Shown here: piece by piece, positions 24,857-34,303 of the stretch | How positions within the stretch are numbered: the stretch's first letter is position 1 | How the letters are laid out: each line of letters opens with the position of its first letter | Position numbers and translations under genes: made by a program | DNA from: Lyngbya sp. CCAP 1446/10 | GTDB taxonomy: Bacteria > Cyanobacteriota > Cyanobacteriia > Cyanobacteriales > Microcoleaceae | Direction: 5' to 3' | Assembly: GCF_026130175.1 (NCBI RefSeq) | Contig: NZ_JAIGNI010000051.1 | Span: 1 to 41,525, forward strand | DNA: 41,525 nt | Notes under the pieces: generated by a model | What the model saw: only the letters and a program-made list of their open reading frames with translations | The model's database searches: none | What the model was told of the DNA's origin: nothing

Positions 24857-26695
24857 TTAGGCAATAGTTGCCATCTTGACATCGCTGTTAGCCAACAAAT
24901 TTTGCAATTCATCAGCATCCACAGTTTCCTTATCAACTAGCATCTCTGCTAAAGCGTTCAGGACGTGGCGATTGCCAACCAGTACATCTTTAGCGCGCAG
25001 ATAAGCTTGCTCTACCAACAAACGCACTTCATCGTCGATGGTGGCTGCGGTTTCTTCAGAAAAGTCCCGTTCGGCCATGATATCGCGACCCATGAACATA
25101 TTCCCTTGTTGGCGACCGAGAGCTACAGGGCCGAGCCGATCGCTCATACCGAAGCGAGTTACCATTTGTCGTGCTACTCTTGCCACTTGCTGCAAGTCAT
25201 TGGAAGCGCCAGTCGTGACTTCTTCCTCGCCGAAGACAATCTCTTCAGCAATGCGGCCGCCCAAAGCTACCGCCATTTGATTTTGCAAGTAAGAGCGAGA
25301 ATACAAGCCAGAATCCATCCGATCTTCGCTCGGTGTGAACCAAGTCAAACCGCCAGCGCGGCCGCGGGGGATAATGCTAATTTTCTGAACGGGGTCGTAA
25401 TCGGGCATCAAAGCACCAACTAAAGCGTGACCGGCTTCGTGGTAAGCTACCAAAGTTTTGCGCTTTTCGCTCATCACGCGGTCTTTCTTTTCTGGGCCTG
25501 CGAGCACGCGGTCGATCGCATCATTGACTTCATCCATCGAGACTTCGGTCAAGTTGCGACGGGCGGCCAAAATTGCCGATTCATTCAGCAGGTTAGCCAA
25601 ATCGGCACCTGTGAAACCCGGTGTCCGGCGGGCGATTTTTTCCAAGTCCACGTCTTTTGACAAGGTTTTGCCGCGGGCGTGAACGTTGAGAATTTCCAGG
25701 CGGCCGGAGAAGTCGGGGCGATCGACCACAACTTGGCGATCGAAACGGCCCGGACGCAGCAGCGCAGCATCCAGCACGTCGGGGCGGTTTGTAGCAGCAA
25801 TCAAAATGATCCCTGTATTGCCCTCAAAACCGTCCATTTCGGTCAGCAACTGGTTCAGGGTTTGTTCCCGTTCGTCGTTACCACCGCCCAAACCAGCTCC
25901 CCGCTGGCGGCCTACCGCGTCAATTTCATCGATAAATACGATGCAAGGAGCGTTAGTTTTAGCTTGTTCAAACAAGTCGCGGACGCGGGAAGCACCGACA
26001 CCCACGAACATTTCGACAAATTCTGAACCGGAAATCGAGAAGAAGGGAACGCCAGCTTCTCCAGCAACTGCCTTGGCGAGCAGAGTTTTGCCTGTTCCGG
26101 GAGGGCCCACTAGCAGTACGCCTTTGGGGATTTTTGCTCCGACTGCGGTGAAGCGATCGGCATTTTTCAGGAAGTCTACGACTTCGGCGAGTTCTAGCTT
26201 GGCTTGTTCGATGCCGGCTACGTCTCCGAATGTCACCTGAGTTTGAGGTTCCATTTGAACTCTAGCTTTGGATTTGCCGAAGTTCATGGCTTGGTTTCCG
26301 GGCCCGTTTTGGGCGCGCCGCACCAGGAAAAACAGTCCTACCAAGAGCAGGATCGGGAAGAACAGGCTGCTGAGGGCTTTTACCCAGAAGCCTTCGTCGT
26401 TTTGGGGCAGAACTGAAATGTCTACGTTGTTTTTGGTCAGGATGTTGATCAGTTCGGGGTCATTCGGCAGGTTGACGAGTACCTTGTTGCCGTCTTGAGC
26501 CGTTACGAGGGCTTTGCTGCGATCGGAACTGATATTTATTTTGTCTACTCTCTTGCCTTCGACTTCCTGAATGAATTGGCTGTACTTCCAAACTTCCCTA
26601 CTTGGGGGCTGTTTGTCAAAAAATGCGGTTGCTAGGGCAATGACTACAATAGCCAGCAGTGCGTACAGTCCAGCGTTTCTCCACCGTTTATTCAC
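24857..26695 (-). CDS. ftsH: ATP-dependent zinc metalloprotease FtsH
   Basis: A 612-residue membrane-anchored AAA+ protease that in cyanobacteria turns over damaged photosystem II D1 and other membrane proteins. Features: helices at about 8-26 and 106-125 flanking a small lumenal domain, Walker A GPPGTGKT (197-204), Walker B VFIDEID (253-259), the pore loop in [10 protein letters not shown], second region of homology RPGRFDR, and the zinc site HEAGH (419-423). The start is a GTG at 26695 with an AGGAGG box ten bases upstream. Cyanobacteria have several FtsH paralogues. The N-terminus [14 protein letters not shown] recalls the FtsH3-type proteins, but the exact paralogue needs a tree. Confidence 0.97.
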   Translation of the reverse strand: MNKRWRNAGLYALLAIVVIALATAFFDKQPPSREVWKYSQFIQEVEGKRVDKINISSDRSKALVTAQDGNKVLVNLPNDPELINILTKNNVDISVLPQNDEGFWVKALSSLFFPILLLVGLFFLVRRAQNGPGNQAMNFGKSKARVQMEPQTQVTFGDVAGIEQAKLELAEVVDFLKNADRFTAVGAKIPKGVLLVGPPGTGKTLLAKAVAGEAGVPFFSISGSEFVEMFVGVGASRVRDLFEQAKTNAPCIVFIDEIDAVGRQRGAGLGGGNDEREQTLNQLLTEMDGFEGNTGIILIAATNRPDVLDAALLRPGRFDRQVVVDRPDFSGRLEILNVHARGKTLSKDVDLEKIARRTPGFTGADLANLLNESAILAARRNLTEVSMDEVNDAIDRVLAGPEKKDRVMSEKRKTLVAYHEAGHALVGALMPDYDPVQKISIIPRGRAGGLTWFTPSEDRMDSGLYSRSYLQNQMAVALGGRIAEEIVFGEEEVTTGASNDLQQVARVARQMVTRFGMSDRLGPVALGRQQGNMFMGRDIMAERDFSEETAATIDDEVRLLVEQAYLRAKDVLVGNRHVLNALAEMLVDKETVDADELQNLLANSDVKMATIA

Positions 26696-27179
26696 CGAGG
26701 TCGATCCTCCTAATTATTTAGTCCCTACAGTTCGGGATTTTTTATTTATGTTCATCAATCTTAACGTAATTGTAACTTGTTTTTGTGTGGGCGGAATCCC
26801 GGCAAGGGCGATCGCTTGTCTGAGGTGGTGGAAACCGAACGTGGCTTTACTGCGTCAGGTGATGGGATGCTTTCCTCGCAAAAGGTAAATTTTTGATTAC
26901 ACGATCAAGTTATTTTTGTCAAGTGCATCACAACAGGCGATCGCTGACTGTGCTGTTTTGGCAGCCGACTTGGCCTATAACTATGAAGAAGTTTTGGAGT
27001 TACAGGATCGCGATCGGCTGTTTACCTATATATATAGGAAATCACTCAAAAAAGTTAAGCCACAGACCTTCGGCATCCTCTAAAATATCCTGTAAAAGGT
27101 TAAAACTCCTGAATAATCATTCAACTAAACTCTGACTTTTGACTTTCATGTTGCAGCAATAAAAAAGGAATTTAAAACA
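26696..27179. other. Divergent promoter region, 484 bases
   Basis: Between ftsH (minus) and the giant gene (plus). It contains the ftsH AGGAGG box and a GGAATTT box about eight bases before the ATG at 27180. No gene, no clear long repeat and no convincing -35/-10 pair were seen. Small plus-strand frames here lack any family features. Confidence 0.45.
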
Positions 27180-30100
27180 ATGGCAATTAAATCATCAATG
27201 GCAATAGATTTTATTCGTAACTTTGTTCAACCTGGAGAGCTTGTTTTTGATGTGGGGGCAAATATAGGGCAAAAAGCTGATGTCTATGCTGCCGCTGGGG
27301 CGAAAGTAATCTGCTTTGAACCACAGCCAAATTGTGTCAACATCCTGACCGAAAAATACCAGAATAATCAAAATATCGCCATCGTTAATAAGGGGTTGGC
27401 GGAACAAGCGGGAACGATGGAGCTTTCAGTATGTAATGATGCGAATTACATATCAACTTTTTCTAAAAAATGGCAAACCGGACGTTTTGCTAACTACCAA
27501 TGGAATGAAACTGTTAGCGTAGAAGTTACTACCTTAGATGAGATGATCGAAGTGTGGGGACGACCACATTTTTGTAAAATAGATGTAGAAGGCTTCGAGT
27601 ATCAAGTATTAAAGGGACTATCTACACCAATTCCTTATATATCATTTGAGTTTGCCATAGAATTTATTGACGATACAAAAAAGTGCATAAACCACCTGAA
27701 AACTCTCGGCTATAAGCTTTTTAATTTTGCCAATGGCGAACAAACTAATTTAGTATTTCCTGAATGGGTTTCCGAGGAACGCCTTGTCAAGTACCTAGAA
27801 TCTAGCAATGACTCCTTACTGTGGGGAGATATTTATGCTAAATTCGAGGCAAATCAACATCATATTTCTGGTGGTGGAAAAGCTAAAGATAGCAGCAATG
27901 AAGTGATAGCAACAAAAGGATATCTCAACTTACAGAAACTTTGTCAGGAACACTCGATTACCCCGCGCGGTCTGATTCACATCGGAGCCCATGAAGGGCA
28001 AGAAATGAAGGAATATCAAGCGATGGGCGTGCCAAAAGTGCTGTTCATAGAGGCTAACCCTTCTGTCTTTGAAAGATTGAAACAGAATATAGCTGGACTT
28101 CCTAATGTGTGGGCGGCAAATTGCGCTGTCAGCAACGAAAATGGCACAGTCAATCTGCGCGTAAATTCCCACGATATGAGCAGCAGCATTCTGCCCCTGA
28201 AGCTGCATAAAGATATTTACCCCGGAATGGTAGAGGTAAATCAAGTTACCGTCATCTCGAAAACTCTAGACGCACTTCTGGAACAAAGCCCCTTCACTTC
28301 AGCCGATTTTAATATCATTAATATTGATATTCAAGGGGCAGAACTTTTGGCTTTTCAAGGCGCAGTCGAGACTTTGAAATATATAGACGCAATTATCACA
28401 GAAGTTAATCGCGAAGAACTTTATGAAGGGTGCGCGTTAATTGACCAAATTGATGATTTTCTCTCATCCTACGGCTTTCAACGAGTAGCGATGGCCAATC
28501 CTTCCCATCCATCTTGGGGAGATGCTTTTTATGTCAAAAAACCACTTCCGAGTCAAGATGCGGGTAATTTTAGTTCGAGTGGCTTGTCTGTAAATGAGAT
28601 AAACAATACCATCATCGTAACCAGCATAGCACCGGGAAATATTGAGAATCAGCGGGCTGCTGTTGAAAGCTGGCGAGCTCTGGGATTTTCGCCTGTTTCG
28701 CTCAATACCCCTGAAGAAATTAGCCAACTACAGCCCATCTATGCCAATGTTACTTTTCAGGCTGTCAACCGCGATGCACGGGTCGAAGCGGGAAGACCGC
28801 TAGTGTATCTTGATGATATGTTTGCATATTTGCGCGATCGCCCTACAAAAATCTGCGGCATAGTCAACTCAGACATCCGCCTGAAAGCTGGTGACGATTT
28901 TCTCGCCTTAATCTGCAAAGAAGCGGAAAATTCCATAGTTTTCGGTTCGCGAGTCGATGTCGAGACATCTGAAAACACAGAGGGGAAAGTTTACGCTCAG
29001 GGATTTGATTTCTTCTTCTTTGACAAACAACTGTTAGAACAGTTTCCCACTTCCCAATTTAGTTTAGGTCTTCCCTGGTGGGATTTGTGGATACCGCTTA
29101 CCGCTCATCAGAAAAATCTCAATCTGAAATATCTTGCTAGTCCAGTTGCCTATCATATCAAACATCAGGTCAATTACATCAACAACTTTTGGCAAACAAA
29201 AGGAATTCACTTCACGCAGTTTTTCGATCTAAATTTGTCGCGCCAATTTGAACAACTGTTGGCGAACGACAATAGCCGTTTGCAAAGCGAACTGACGAAT
29301 GTTGCAGTTCAATTCATGACTTTAATTGACAAACAGACGCCAAAAATTCAATATGAAACAAAAGATGTCACTGCTCAAGTTTCAGATTCATTAAAAGTAT
29401 CCGCCATAGTTTCTACTTACAACTCAGAAAACTTTATTCGCGGATGTCTGGAAGACCTGATAAACCAAACCCTGTACCAAAAAGGCGCACTGGAAATCAT
29501 TGTCATTGACAGCAATTCCCAACAGAATGAAGGAGCAGTAGTTCGGGAGTTTCAAGGAAAATATCCTAACATAATTTACTGCCGGATACCAGAGCGAGAA
29601 ACGATTTATGCGGCTTGGAATAGAGGCATCCAAATGTCGAGAGGGCGATACATTACTAATGCTAACGCCGACGACAGACACCGCCCCGACGCATTGGAAA
29701 TCATGGCTAATTATTTGGAATCGCAACCAGAAACTGCCCTGGTTTACGGAGATCAATTAATTACAAATTTTGTTAATGATACTTGGGCGGCGACGCAATC
29801 TAAAACGCGGTGGAATTGGCCGGAATTTTCCTATGGGGAACTGGAAAAGCGCTGCATTACGGGTTCTCAGCCGATGTGGAGAAAATCTCTGCATGAAAAA
29901 CATGGCTATTTCCGAGCAGAATTGACTGCGGCTGGCGATTACGAATTTTGGCTGCGGATTGGCAAAACAGAAAATATGTGCCGCATCCCGGAAGCGATCG
30001 GGCTTTACTACCACAACGAACAAGGTTTAGAATATGGTTCAGGGCGATCGCAACAAGAAACGCTTAAGATATGGAATGAATACGGCATCATCCGCCGAGG

Positions 30101-33100
30101 TGTCAAACCCGCCACTACCGTCCCCGTTGCCATCTCTCCATCACAGCTAAATGCCATGCCCTACCGCACGTCCGAACCAGCACTCGTCAGCATCATCATC
30201 CCCTGCTACAACCACGCAAATCTACTCAGAGAAGCCGTAGAGAGTGTTGCCAATCAAACCTATCAAAATTGGGAGTGCATAATTGTCAACGACGGTAGCA
30301 CCGATGATACCAGCAACTTCGCAAACTATTTAATTCAATTGTATCCTCAAAAAGCGCTGCGCCTCATCGATAAACCCAACACGGGGCCCGCTGATTCGAG
30401 AAATGTTGGCGTGCAGCAATCGTCAGGAAAATTGATTTTATTCCTGGATGCTGATGATAAAATTCATCCCAAATTTATAGAGGAGTGCGTTGAAGTTTTA
30501 TCAGCAAAACCGAATGTGGGCTTTGTCTATACAGATGTGCAGCACTTCGGGGCAAACTGCGATTTAGTCAACCACGGCGACTTTGAACCCAATAAATTTT
30601 TGAGAGACAATCAAGCCCCCGCTACTTCCTTATTTAGAAAAGAAATTTACGAGCAAGTAGGCGGCTTGAAAAAAGTGATGAAGCTGGGATGCGAAGACTG
30701 GGAATTTTGGATTTCTGCCTATGAAAAAGGCTGGTTAGGCTATCGTTTACCTCAGCCTTACCTATACTATAGGCAACATGGCGACGGCTCTAGCAGAACC
30801 CAAAGGATGGCGGGAGAACGCCCAAAATTAGACTTGATGAGAGCTACAATTGTTCGCCTGCACTCTCAACTTTATAAACCCGAAGAAGTTCGTTGGTCAG
30901 AACAAATTTTGCAGCAACACGGCAACTTGATTGCTGATGAATTAGCTCAAGTTATTAAACCAGAACAATTCTTAGCTTCCCTTCCTCAATACTTGGGAGA
31001 TTACCAAAAAGACCAAACTAATCAAGTTGCTTTGGCTAACATCCGCGACTGCCGCCGACAACTTGCCGATTATTTGGTGAATCTACCCGCAGAAAAACTA
31101 GAAACTGCCTACTCCGGCGATGCAGGTAAGGCACATCAAATGCTGCTCAACAGCACTATCAAATATGAAGCACTAACAGATGCCGAACAGAGTTTGATAG
31201 CTCAACTAGCAGCACATATATCCCAGGGAATTAAAACTCTCAAAGATGTTAACTACTTACTAGCAGCCGCTCTTTACCGTCGGGCTGACCAGTTGTTGCT
31301 GAAGTATGAAAACGCAGCTATACCCAATTGGTTTGTCAACGACTATCTCAAATTTATGTTTGCGGCGCCGACGCTATTTCAAGAACTAGGAGAGGCTGAC
31401 AATTATTGCCACTATGTGCAGGGATGGGTTAGTTACGTACACCGCAATATATTCCAAAACCAAAATTCACAAGTTTGGCAGGAAATTGCCTGGTTTTTCA
31501 CTCAAAGCGCTAACTTCATCCCTCTATACTTCAATAGCGAAAATCTCAAAGAAATATACAGGAAGCGGGCAGATATTATTGAATTTGCCATGAAAAATCG
31601 CGGGGCTGCGATTGATTGCATTTTTCCGGCAAGGTCTGCAAACAGACAGAAAATTCGGGTCGGAGTTCTGACTAAACATTTCGGGGCGATGACGGAAACT
31701 TTCGCCACTTTGCCTGCTTTTGAATATCTCAACCGAGAGCAATTTGAGATTATTTTGTACGCTATCAATCTCGATGGGAATAAACTAGAACAGTATTGCC
31801 AGAGTCGCGCTGACAGACTGGTGCAACTGTCGAATGATTTGCCAACTCAAGTTCAGACAATCCGCGCTGATGATTTAGATATTCTGCTGATTGCTACCAA
31901 TATTACTGCTGTAACTCATCCCATTAGTTTACTAGCACTGCATCGACTGGCGCGGGTACAAACTACTTGTTTTAATTCTCCTGTCACGACGGGAATGCGC
32001 CACATTGACTATTATATTGCTGGTAAGTTGATGGAGCCGACAATTGAGGGACGCACGCATTATCGGGAGGAATTAGTAACTGTTGATGGGCTTGGTTGCT
32101 GTTTTAGCTATACTCTCGAACCTTATACTCCTAATGTTCAACTGACTAGAAATAGCCTGGGTATTTCTGAGGAATCGGTTGTGTTTGTTTCGAGTGCGAA
32201 TTTGTATAAGTTGGTGCCGGAGTTAAGGGAAACTTGGGCAAAAATTCTGGCGGCTGTTCCTAATTCTCTGCTGTTTTTAATGCCTTTTGGCCCTAGCTGG
32301 ACTAATTATTATCCAGGGGCGGCTTTTGTGAATAATCTGCAAGGGGTTTTGGCTAAGTATGGGGTTGAGAGTCAGCGTTTGCGGGTGTTGAAGGCTTTTC
32401 CTAATCGTGCGGATGTTAAGGAAGTTTTGAAGTTGGGTGATGTTTATTTGGATTCTTATCCCTATGCGGGGACTACTTCTCTGGTTGATCCGCTGGAGGT
32501 TGGATTGCCAACTGTTGTTCGGGATGGTGATACTTTACGATCGCGCATGGGAGCGGCTGTGGTACGATCGCTCTTGATGCCAGATTTAATCGCCCATGAC
32601 GAAGCATCCTACATTCAGCTAGCCGTTACCCTCGGCACTAACCCACAACTGCGCCAGCAAAAACGGCAGGAAATTCAGCAAAAAATGCAAGCCAATCCCC
32701 CCTGTTTTGACAGTGTTGCATATTCAGGGGCGATCGCAAAATTATTCCAAAAACTCTTTAGCAACTGGCAAAGCAGCCACCTAGAAGCCTCGCACAGCTT
32801 GCAGGCTAGCATTCCCAAGCAGCCAGATTTGAGCGAGATTCTCTCAAATAACGTCCAGCTTTACCAAAGAAACTCATCAAACATCTCAGCAATATCCGAA
32901 CTGCGTCAAATCCGCAAACAAATCGCTGATTTTTGGCTGAGCATTCCCGCCGAAAATCTGGAAGCAACCTACAAAAGTGCGCCCGGTAAAAGCTATCAAA
33001 TTCTGCTGACTAGCGGCTTTCAACATCAAGCCATGATGGAAAGCGAACAAATAATTTTGCAGCAATTAACGCAGATTAGCAAAGGATTAGTGCATCCCAA

Positions 33101-34148
33101 AGCTGTCAATGCCTTGCTGGCGGCGATGCTGTATTTCCCACCGGGAACCATGCGCATTCCCGACGCTCGCAACCGCTTGCCACACTGGTTAATTGGGGAT
33201 TATGAACAAGTTTTTGAGACTGAATCCGCCGTCAAGTCTGATTCAAGTTCTGACTTGCTAGCTCAATACATTCAATCCCCACAATTTGCGAATCAACTGT
33301 TAGGATGCGTCAATCTTTACCGCATTGATTCGTCTGACGAATCGGTAGTTTTGGAACTCCGCCAAATCCGCAAACAACTGGCTGATTTTTGGCAGAATGT
33401 CCCTTCAGACAAACTCGAAACTTTTTACCGAGGCGAAGTTCGCAAAGGATATCAAGCAATACTTAGCTGCGGCTTGCAAGCAGAATCAATGACTGAAGCC
33501 GAACAGAAGTTTTTGCAGCAATTGACCGAAACTAGCAAAGGGTTAGTGCATTCTCAAGCTATCAATGCTTTGCTGGGTGGAATGTTGTATTTTTTCCCTG
33601 GAAAAATGCGGGTTCCCGACGCTCGCACCCGCTTGCCGCAGTGGTTGATTGAGGATTACGAAAAGGTGTTTGAGAGCGCATTTCTGGCAACAGAACAAAC
33701 CATTGTCAACCAAGATTATTTGCCGCAGTTTCTCAATCAATTAAATGCTGCCGTGAATCTTTATGAAATTGATCCGACAGCAGAAATGGTAATAGTAGAT
33801 TTGCGGCAAATTCGCAAGCAAATTGCTGATTTGTGGCTGAGTCTTTCTGCCGAGCAAGTGGAACTTTTGTATCGGAGTGATTTTGGCAAGGGTTACAAAG
33901 CAATGCTCGGCAGCGGGTTTATTAATGAGCCGCTGAATGAGAGTGAACGCGCGTTTTTTAATTCGTTGGTTGCTGAGTTGAGTAAGGGGTTTGGAACGCC
34001 TAAGGCTGTACATAATTTGTTGGCGGCGATGCTGTTTTGTCGTGCTGGGCAGTTGCAAGTTCAGGATGCGAATAGTTGTTTGCCTGAGTGGTTGTTTGAG
34101 GATTATGAGCAGTTTGTTGGGGGTCCGGTTAAGGTGGCTGTTGGGTGA
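27180..34148 (+). CDS. Giant multi-domain glycosyltransferase/methyltransferase
   Basis: A 2,322-residue protein without signal peptide. Domains in order: FkbM-type methyltransferase 1 (~1-225; FDVGANIG 23-30, CFEPQ 45-49, KIDVEGFEYQVLKG 133-146); FkbM-type methyltransferase 2 (~245-458; LIHIGAHEGQE, NIDIQGAELLAFQG 381-394); a transferase-like domain (~475-700; VNSDIRLKAG 562-571); GT2 domain 1 (~738-970; AIVSTYNSENFIRGCL, NANADDRHRPD 827-837); GT2 domain 2 (~1000-1250; VSIIIPCYNHANLLREAVES, FLDADDKIHP 1088-1097); a helical module (~1287-1393); a SPINDLY/GT41-like GT-B domain (~1490-1865; KIRVGVLTKHFGA, DVYLDSYPYAGTTSLVDPLE 1754-1773); and three further helical modules (~1905-2013, 2057-2165, 2205-2313). 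It probably assembles and methylates a surface glycan or glycosylates protein. TPRs usual for GT41 are absent. No frameshift was seen. Confidence 0.9.
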   Translation: MAIKSSMAIDFIRNFVQPGELVFDVGANIGQKADVYAAAGAKVICFEPQPNCVNILTEKYQNNQNIAIVNKGLAEQAGTMELSVCNDANYISTFSKKWQTGRFANYQWNETVSVEVTTLDEMIEVWGRPHFCKIDVEGFEYQVLKGLSTPIPYISFEFAIEFIDDTKKCINHLKTLGYKLFNFANGEQTNLVFPEWVSEERLVKYLESSNDSLLWGDIYAKFEANQHHISGGGKAKDSSNEVIATKGYLNLQKLCQEHSITPRGLIHIGAHEGQEMKEYQAMGVPKVLFIEANPSVFERLKQNIAGLPNVWAANCAVSNENGTVNLRVNSHDMSSSILPLKLHKDIYPGMVEVNQVTVISKTLDALLEQSPFTSADFNIINIDIQGAELLAFQGAVETLKYIDAIITEVNREELYEGCALIDQIDDFLSSYGFQRVAMANPSHPSWGDAFYVKKPLPSQDAGNFSSSGLSVNEINNTIIVTSIAPGNIENQRAAVESWRALGFSPVSLNTPEEISQLQPIYANVTFQAVNRDARVEAGRPLVYLDDMFAYLRDRPTKICGIVNSDIRLKAGDDFLALICKEAENSIVFGSRVDVETSENTEGKVYAQGFDFFFFDKQLLEQFPTSQFSLGLPWWDLWIPLTAHQKNLNLKYLASPVAYHIKHQVNYINNFWQTKGIHFTQFFDLNLSRQFEQLLANDNSRLQSELTNVAVQFMTLIDKQTPKIQYETKDVTAQVSDSLKVSAIVSTYNSENFIRGCLEDLINQTLYQKGALEIIVIDSNSQQNEGAVVREFQGKYPNIIYCRIPERETIYAAWNRGIQMSRGRYITNANADDRHRPDALEIMANYLESQPETALVYGDQLITNFVNDTWAATQSKTRWNWPEFSYGELEKRCITGSQPMWRKSLHEKHGYFRAELTAAGDYEFWLRIGKTENMCRIPEAIGLYYHNEQGLEYGSGRSQQETLKIWNEYGIIRRGVKPATTVPVAISPSQLNAMPYRTSEPALVSIIIPCYNHANLLREAVESVANQTYQNWECIIVNDGSTDDTSNFANYLIQLYPQKALRLIDKPNTGPADSRNVGVQQSSGKLILFLDADDKIHPKFIEECVEVLSAKPNVGFVYTDVQHFGANCDLVNHGDFEPNKFLRDNQAPATSLFRKEIYEQVGGLKKVMKLGCEDWEFWISAYEKGWLGYRLPQPYLYYRQHGDGSSRTQRMAGERPKLDLMRATIVRLHSQLYKPEEVRWSEQILQQHGNLIADELAQVIKPEQFLASLPQYLGDYQKDQTNQVALANIRDCRRQLADYLVNLPAEKLETAYSGDAGKAHQMLLNSTIKYEALTDAEQSLIAQLAAHISQGIKTLKDVNYLLAAALYRRADQLLLKYENAAIPNWFVNDYLKFMFAAPTLFQELGEADNYCHYVQGWVSYVHRNIFQNQNSQVWQEIAWFFTQSANFIPLYFNSENLKEIYRKRADIIEFAMKNRGAAIDCIFPARSANRQKIRVGVLTKHFGAMTETFATLPAFEYLNREQFEIILYAINLDGNKLEQYCQSRADRLVQLSNDLPTQVQTIRADDLDILLIATNITAVTHPISLLALHRLARVQTTCFNSPVTTGMRHIDYYIAGKLMEPTIEGRTHYREELVTVDGLGCCFSYTLEPYTPNVQLTRNSLGISEESVVFVSSANLYKLVPELRETWAKILAAVPNSLLFLMPFGPSWTNYYPGAAFVNNLQGVLAKYGVESQRLRVLKAFPNRADVKEVLKLGDVYLDSYPYAGTTSLVDPLEVGLPTVVRDGDTLRSRMGAAVVRSLLMPDLIAHDEASYIQLAVTLGTNPQLRQQKRQEIQQKMQANPPCFDSVAYSGAIAKLFQKLFSNWQSSHLEASHSLQASIPKQPDLSEILSNNVQLYQRNSSNISAISELRQIRKQIADFWLSIPAENLEATYKSAPGKSYQILLTSGFQHQAMMESEQIILQQLTQISKGLVHPKAVNALLAAMLYFPPGTMRIPDARNRLPHWLIGDYEQVFETESAVKSDSSSDLLAQYIQSPQFANQLLGCVNLYRIDSSDESVVLELRQIRKQLADFWQNVPSDKLETFYRGEVRKGYQAILSCGLQAESMTEAEQKFLQQLTETSKGLVHSQAINALLGGMLYFFPGKMRVPDARTRLPQWLIEDYEKVFESAFLATEQTIVNQDYLPQFLNQLNAAVNLYEIDPTAEMVIVDLRQIRKQIADLWLSLSAEQVELLYRSDFGKGYKAMLGSGFINEPLNESERAFFNSLVAELSKGFGTPKAVHNLLAAMLFCRAGQLQVQDANSCLPEWLFEDYEQFVGGPVKVAVG
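31032..31364 (+). repeat. Helical module, copy 0 (inside the giant gene)
   Basis: Encodes residues ~1285-1395 before the SPINDLY-like domain. It carries the module pattern: RRQLADYLVNLPAEKLETAY, then a GK pair, LLNS, TDAEQ, VNYLLAAALY and IPNWFVNDYLKF. It is the most divergent of the four copies. Confidence 0.75.
32892..33218 (+). repeat. Helical module, copy A
   Basis: Encodes residues ~1905-2013: LRQIRKQIADFWLSIPAENL, PGKSYQILLTSGF, SEQIILQQLTQISKGL, PKAVNALLAAMLY, DARNRLPHWLIGDYEQVFE. It begins about 150 residues before copy B. Confidence 0.85.
33348..33674 (+). repeat. Helical module, copy B
   Basis: Encodes residues ~2057-2165: LRQIRKQLADFWQNVPSDKL, KGYQAILSCGL, MTEAEQKFLQQLTETSKGL, AINALLGGMLY, DARTRLPQWLIEDYEKVFE. 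It is closest to copy A. Confidence 0.85.
33795..34118 (+). repeat. Helical module, copy C
   Basis: Encodes residues ~2206-2313: LRQIRKQIADLWLSLSAEQV, FGKGYKAMLGSGF, NESERAFFNSLV, PKAVHNLLAAMLF, LPEWLFEDYEQFVG. Its DNA is richer in codons ending in T or G than copies A and B. Confidence 0.85.
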
Positions 34149-34164
34149 TTGAGGTCGCACTTTT

Positions 34165-34277
34165 TGAGATTTGGGATTAGTTGTTAGTCTCAAATCTCAG
34201 GTTAATTAAAATTTCGGGCGGGCTAGAAGCCCACCCCACAATGTTTTTTTCTTGTGGGATGGGCTTCTAGCCCGTCC
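34165..34277. terminator. Tandem hairpins between convergent genes
   Basis: First, TGAGATTTG (34165-34173) with CAAATCTCA (34191-34199). Then a large hairpin with 26-base arms (34216-34241 and 34252-34277) around a T-rich loop, pairing apart from wobbles; each arm contains GGGCTAGAAGCCC, itself a palindrome. The hairpin separates the giant gene from the convergent DUF21 gene and likely stops both. Part of the arm recurs at 35391-35417, so it is also a dispersed repeat. Confidence 0.75.
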
Positions 34278-34303
34278 TAGTTATTTTTGCAATTCAAGTC
34301 TAT

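Noticed and set aside
25038..26498. Several long plus-strand frames opposite ftsH
   Set aside because: They mirror the highly conserved FtsH coding strand and carry no independent motifs.
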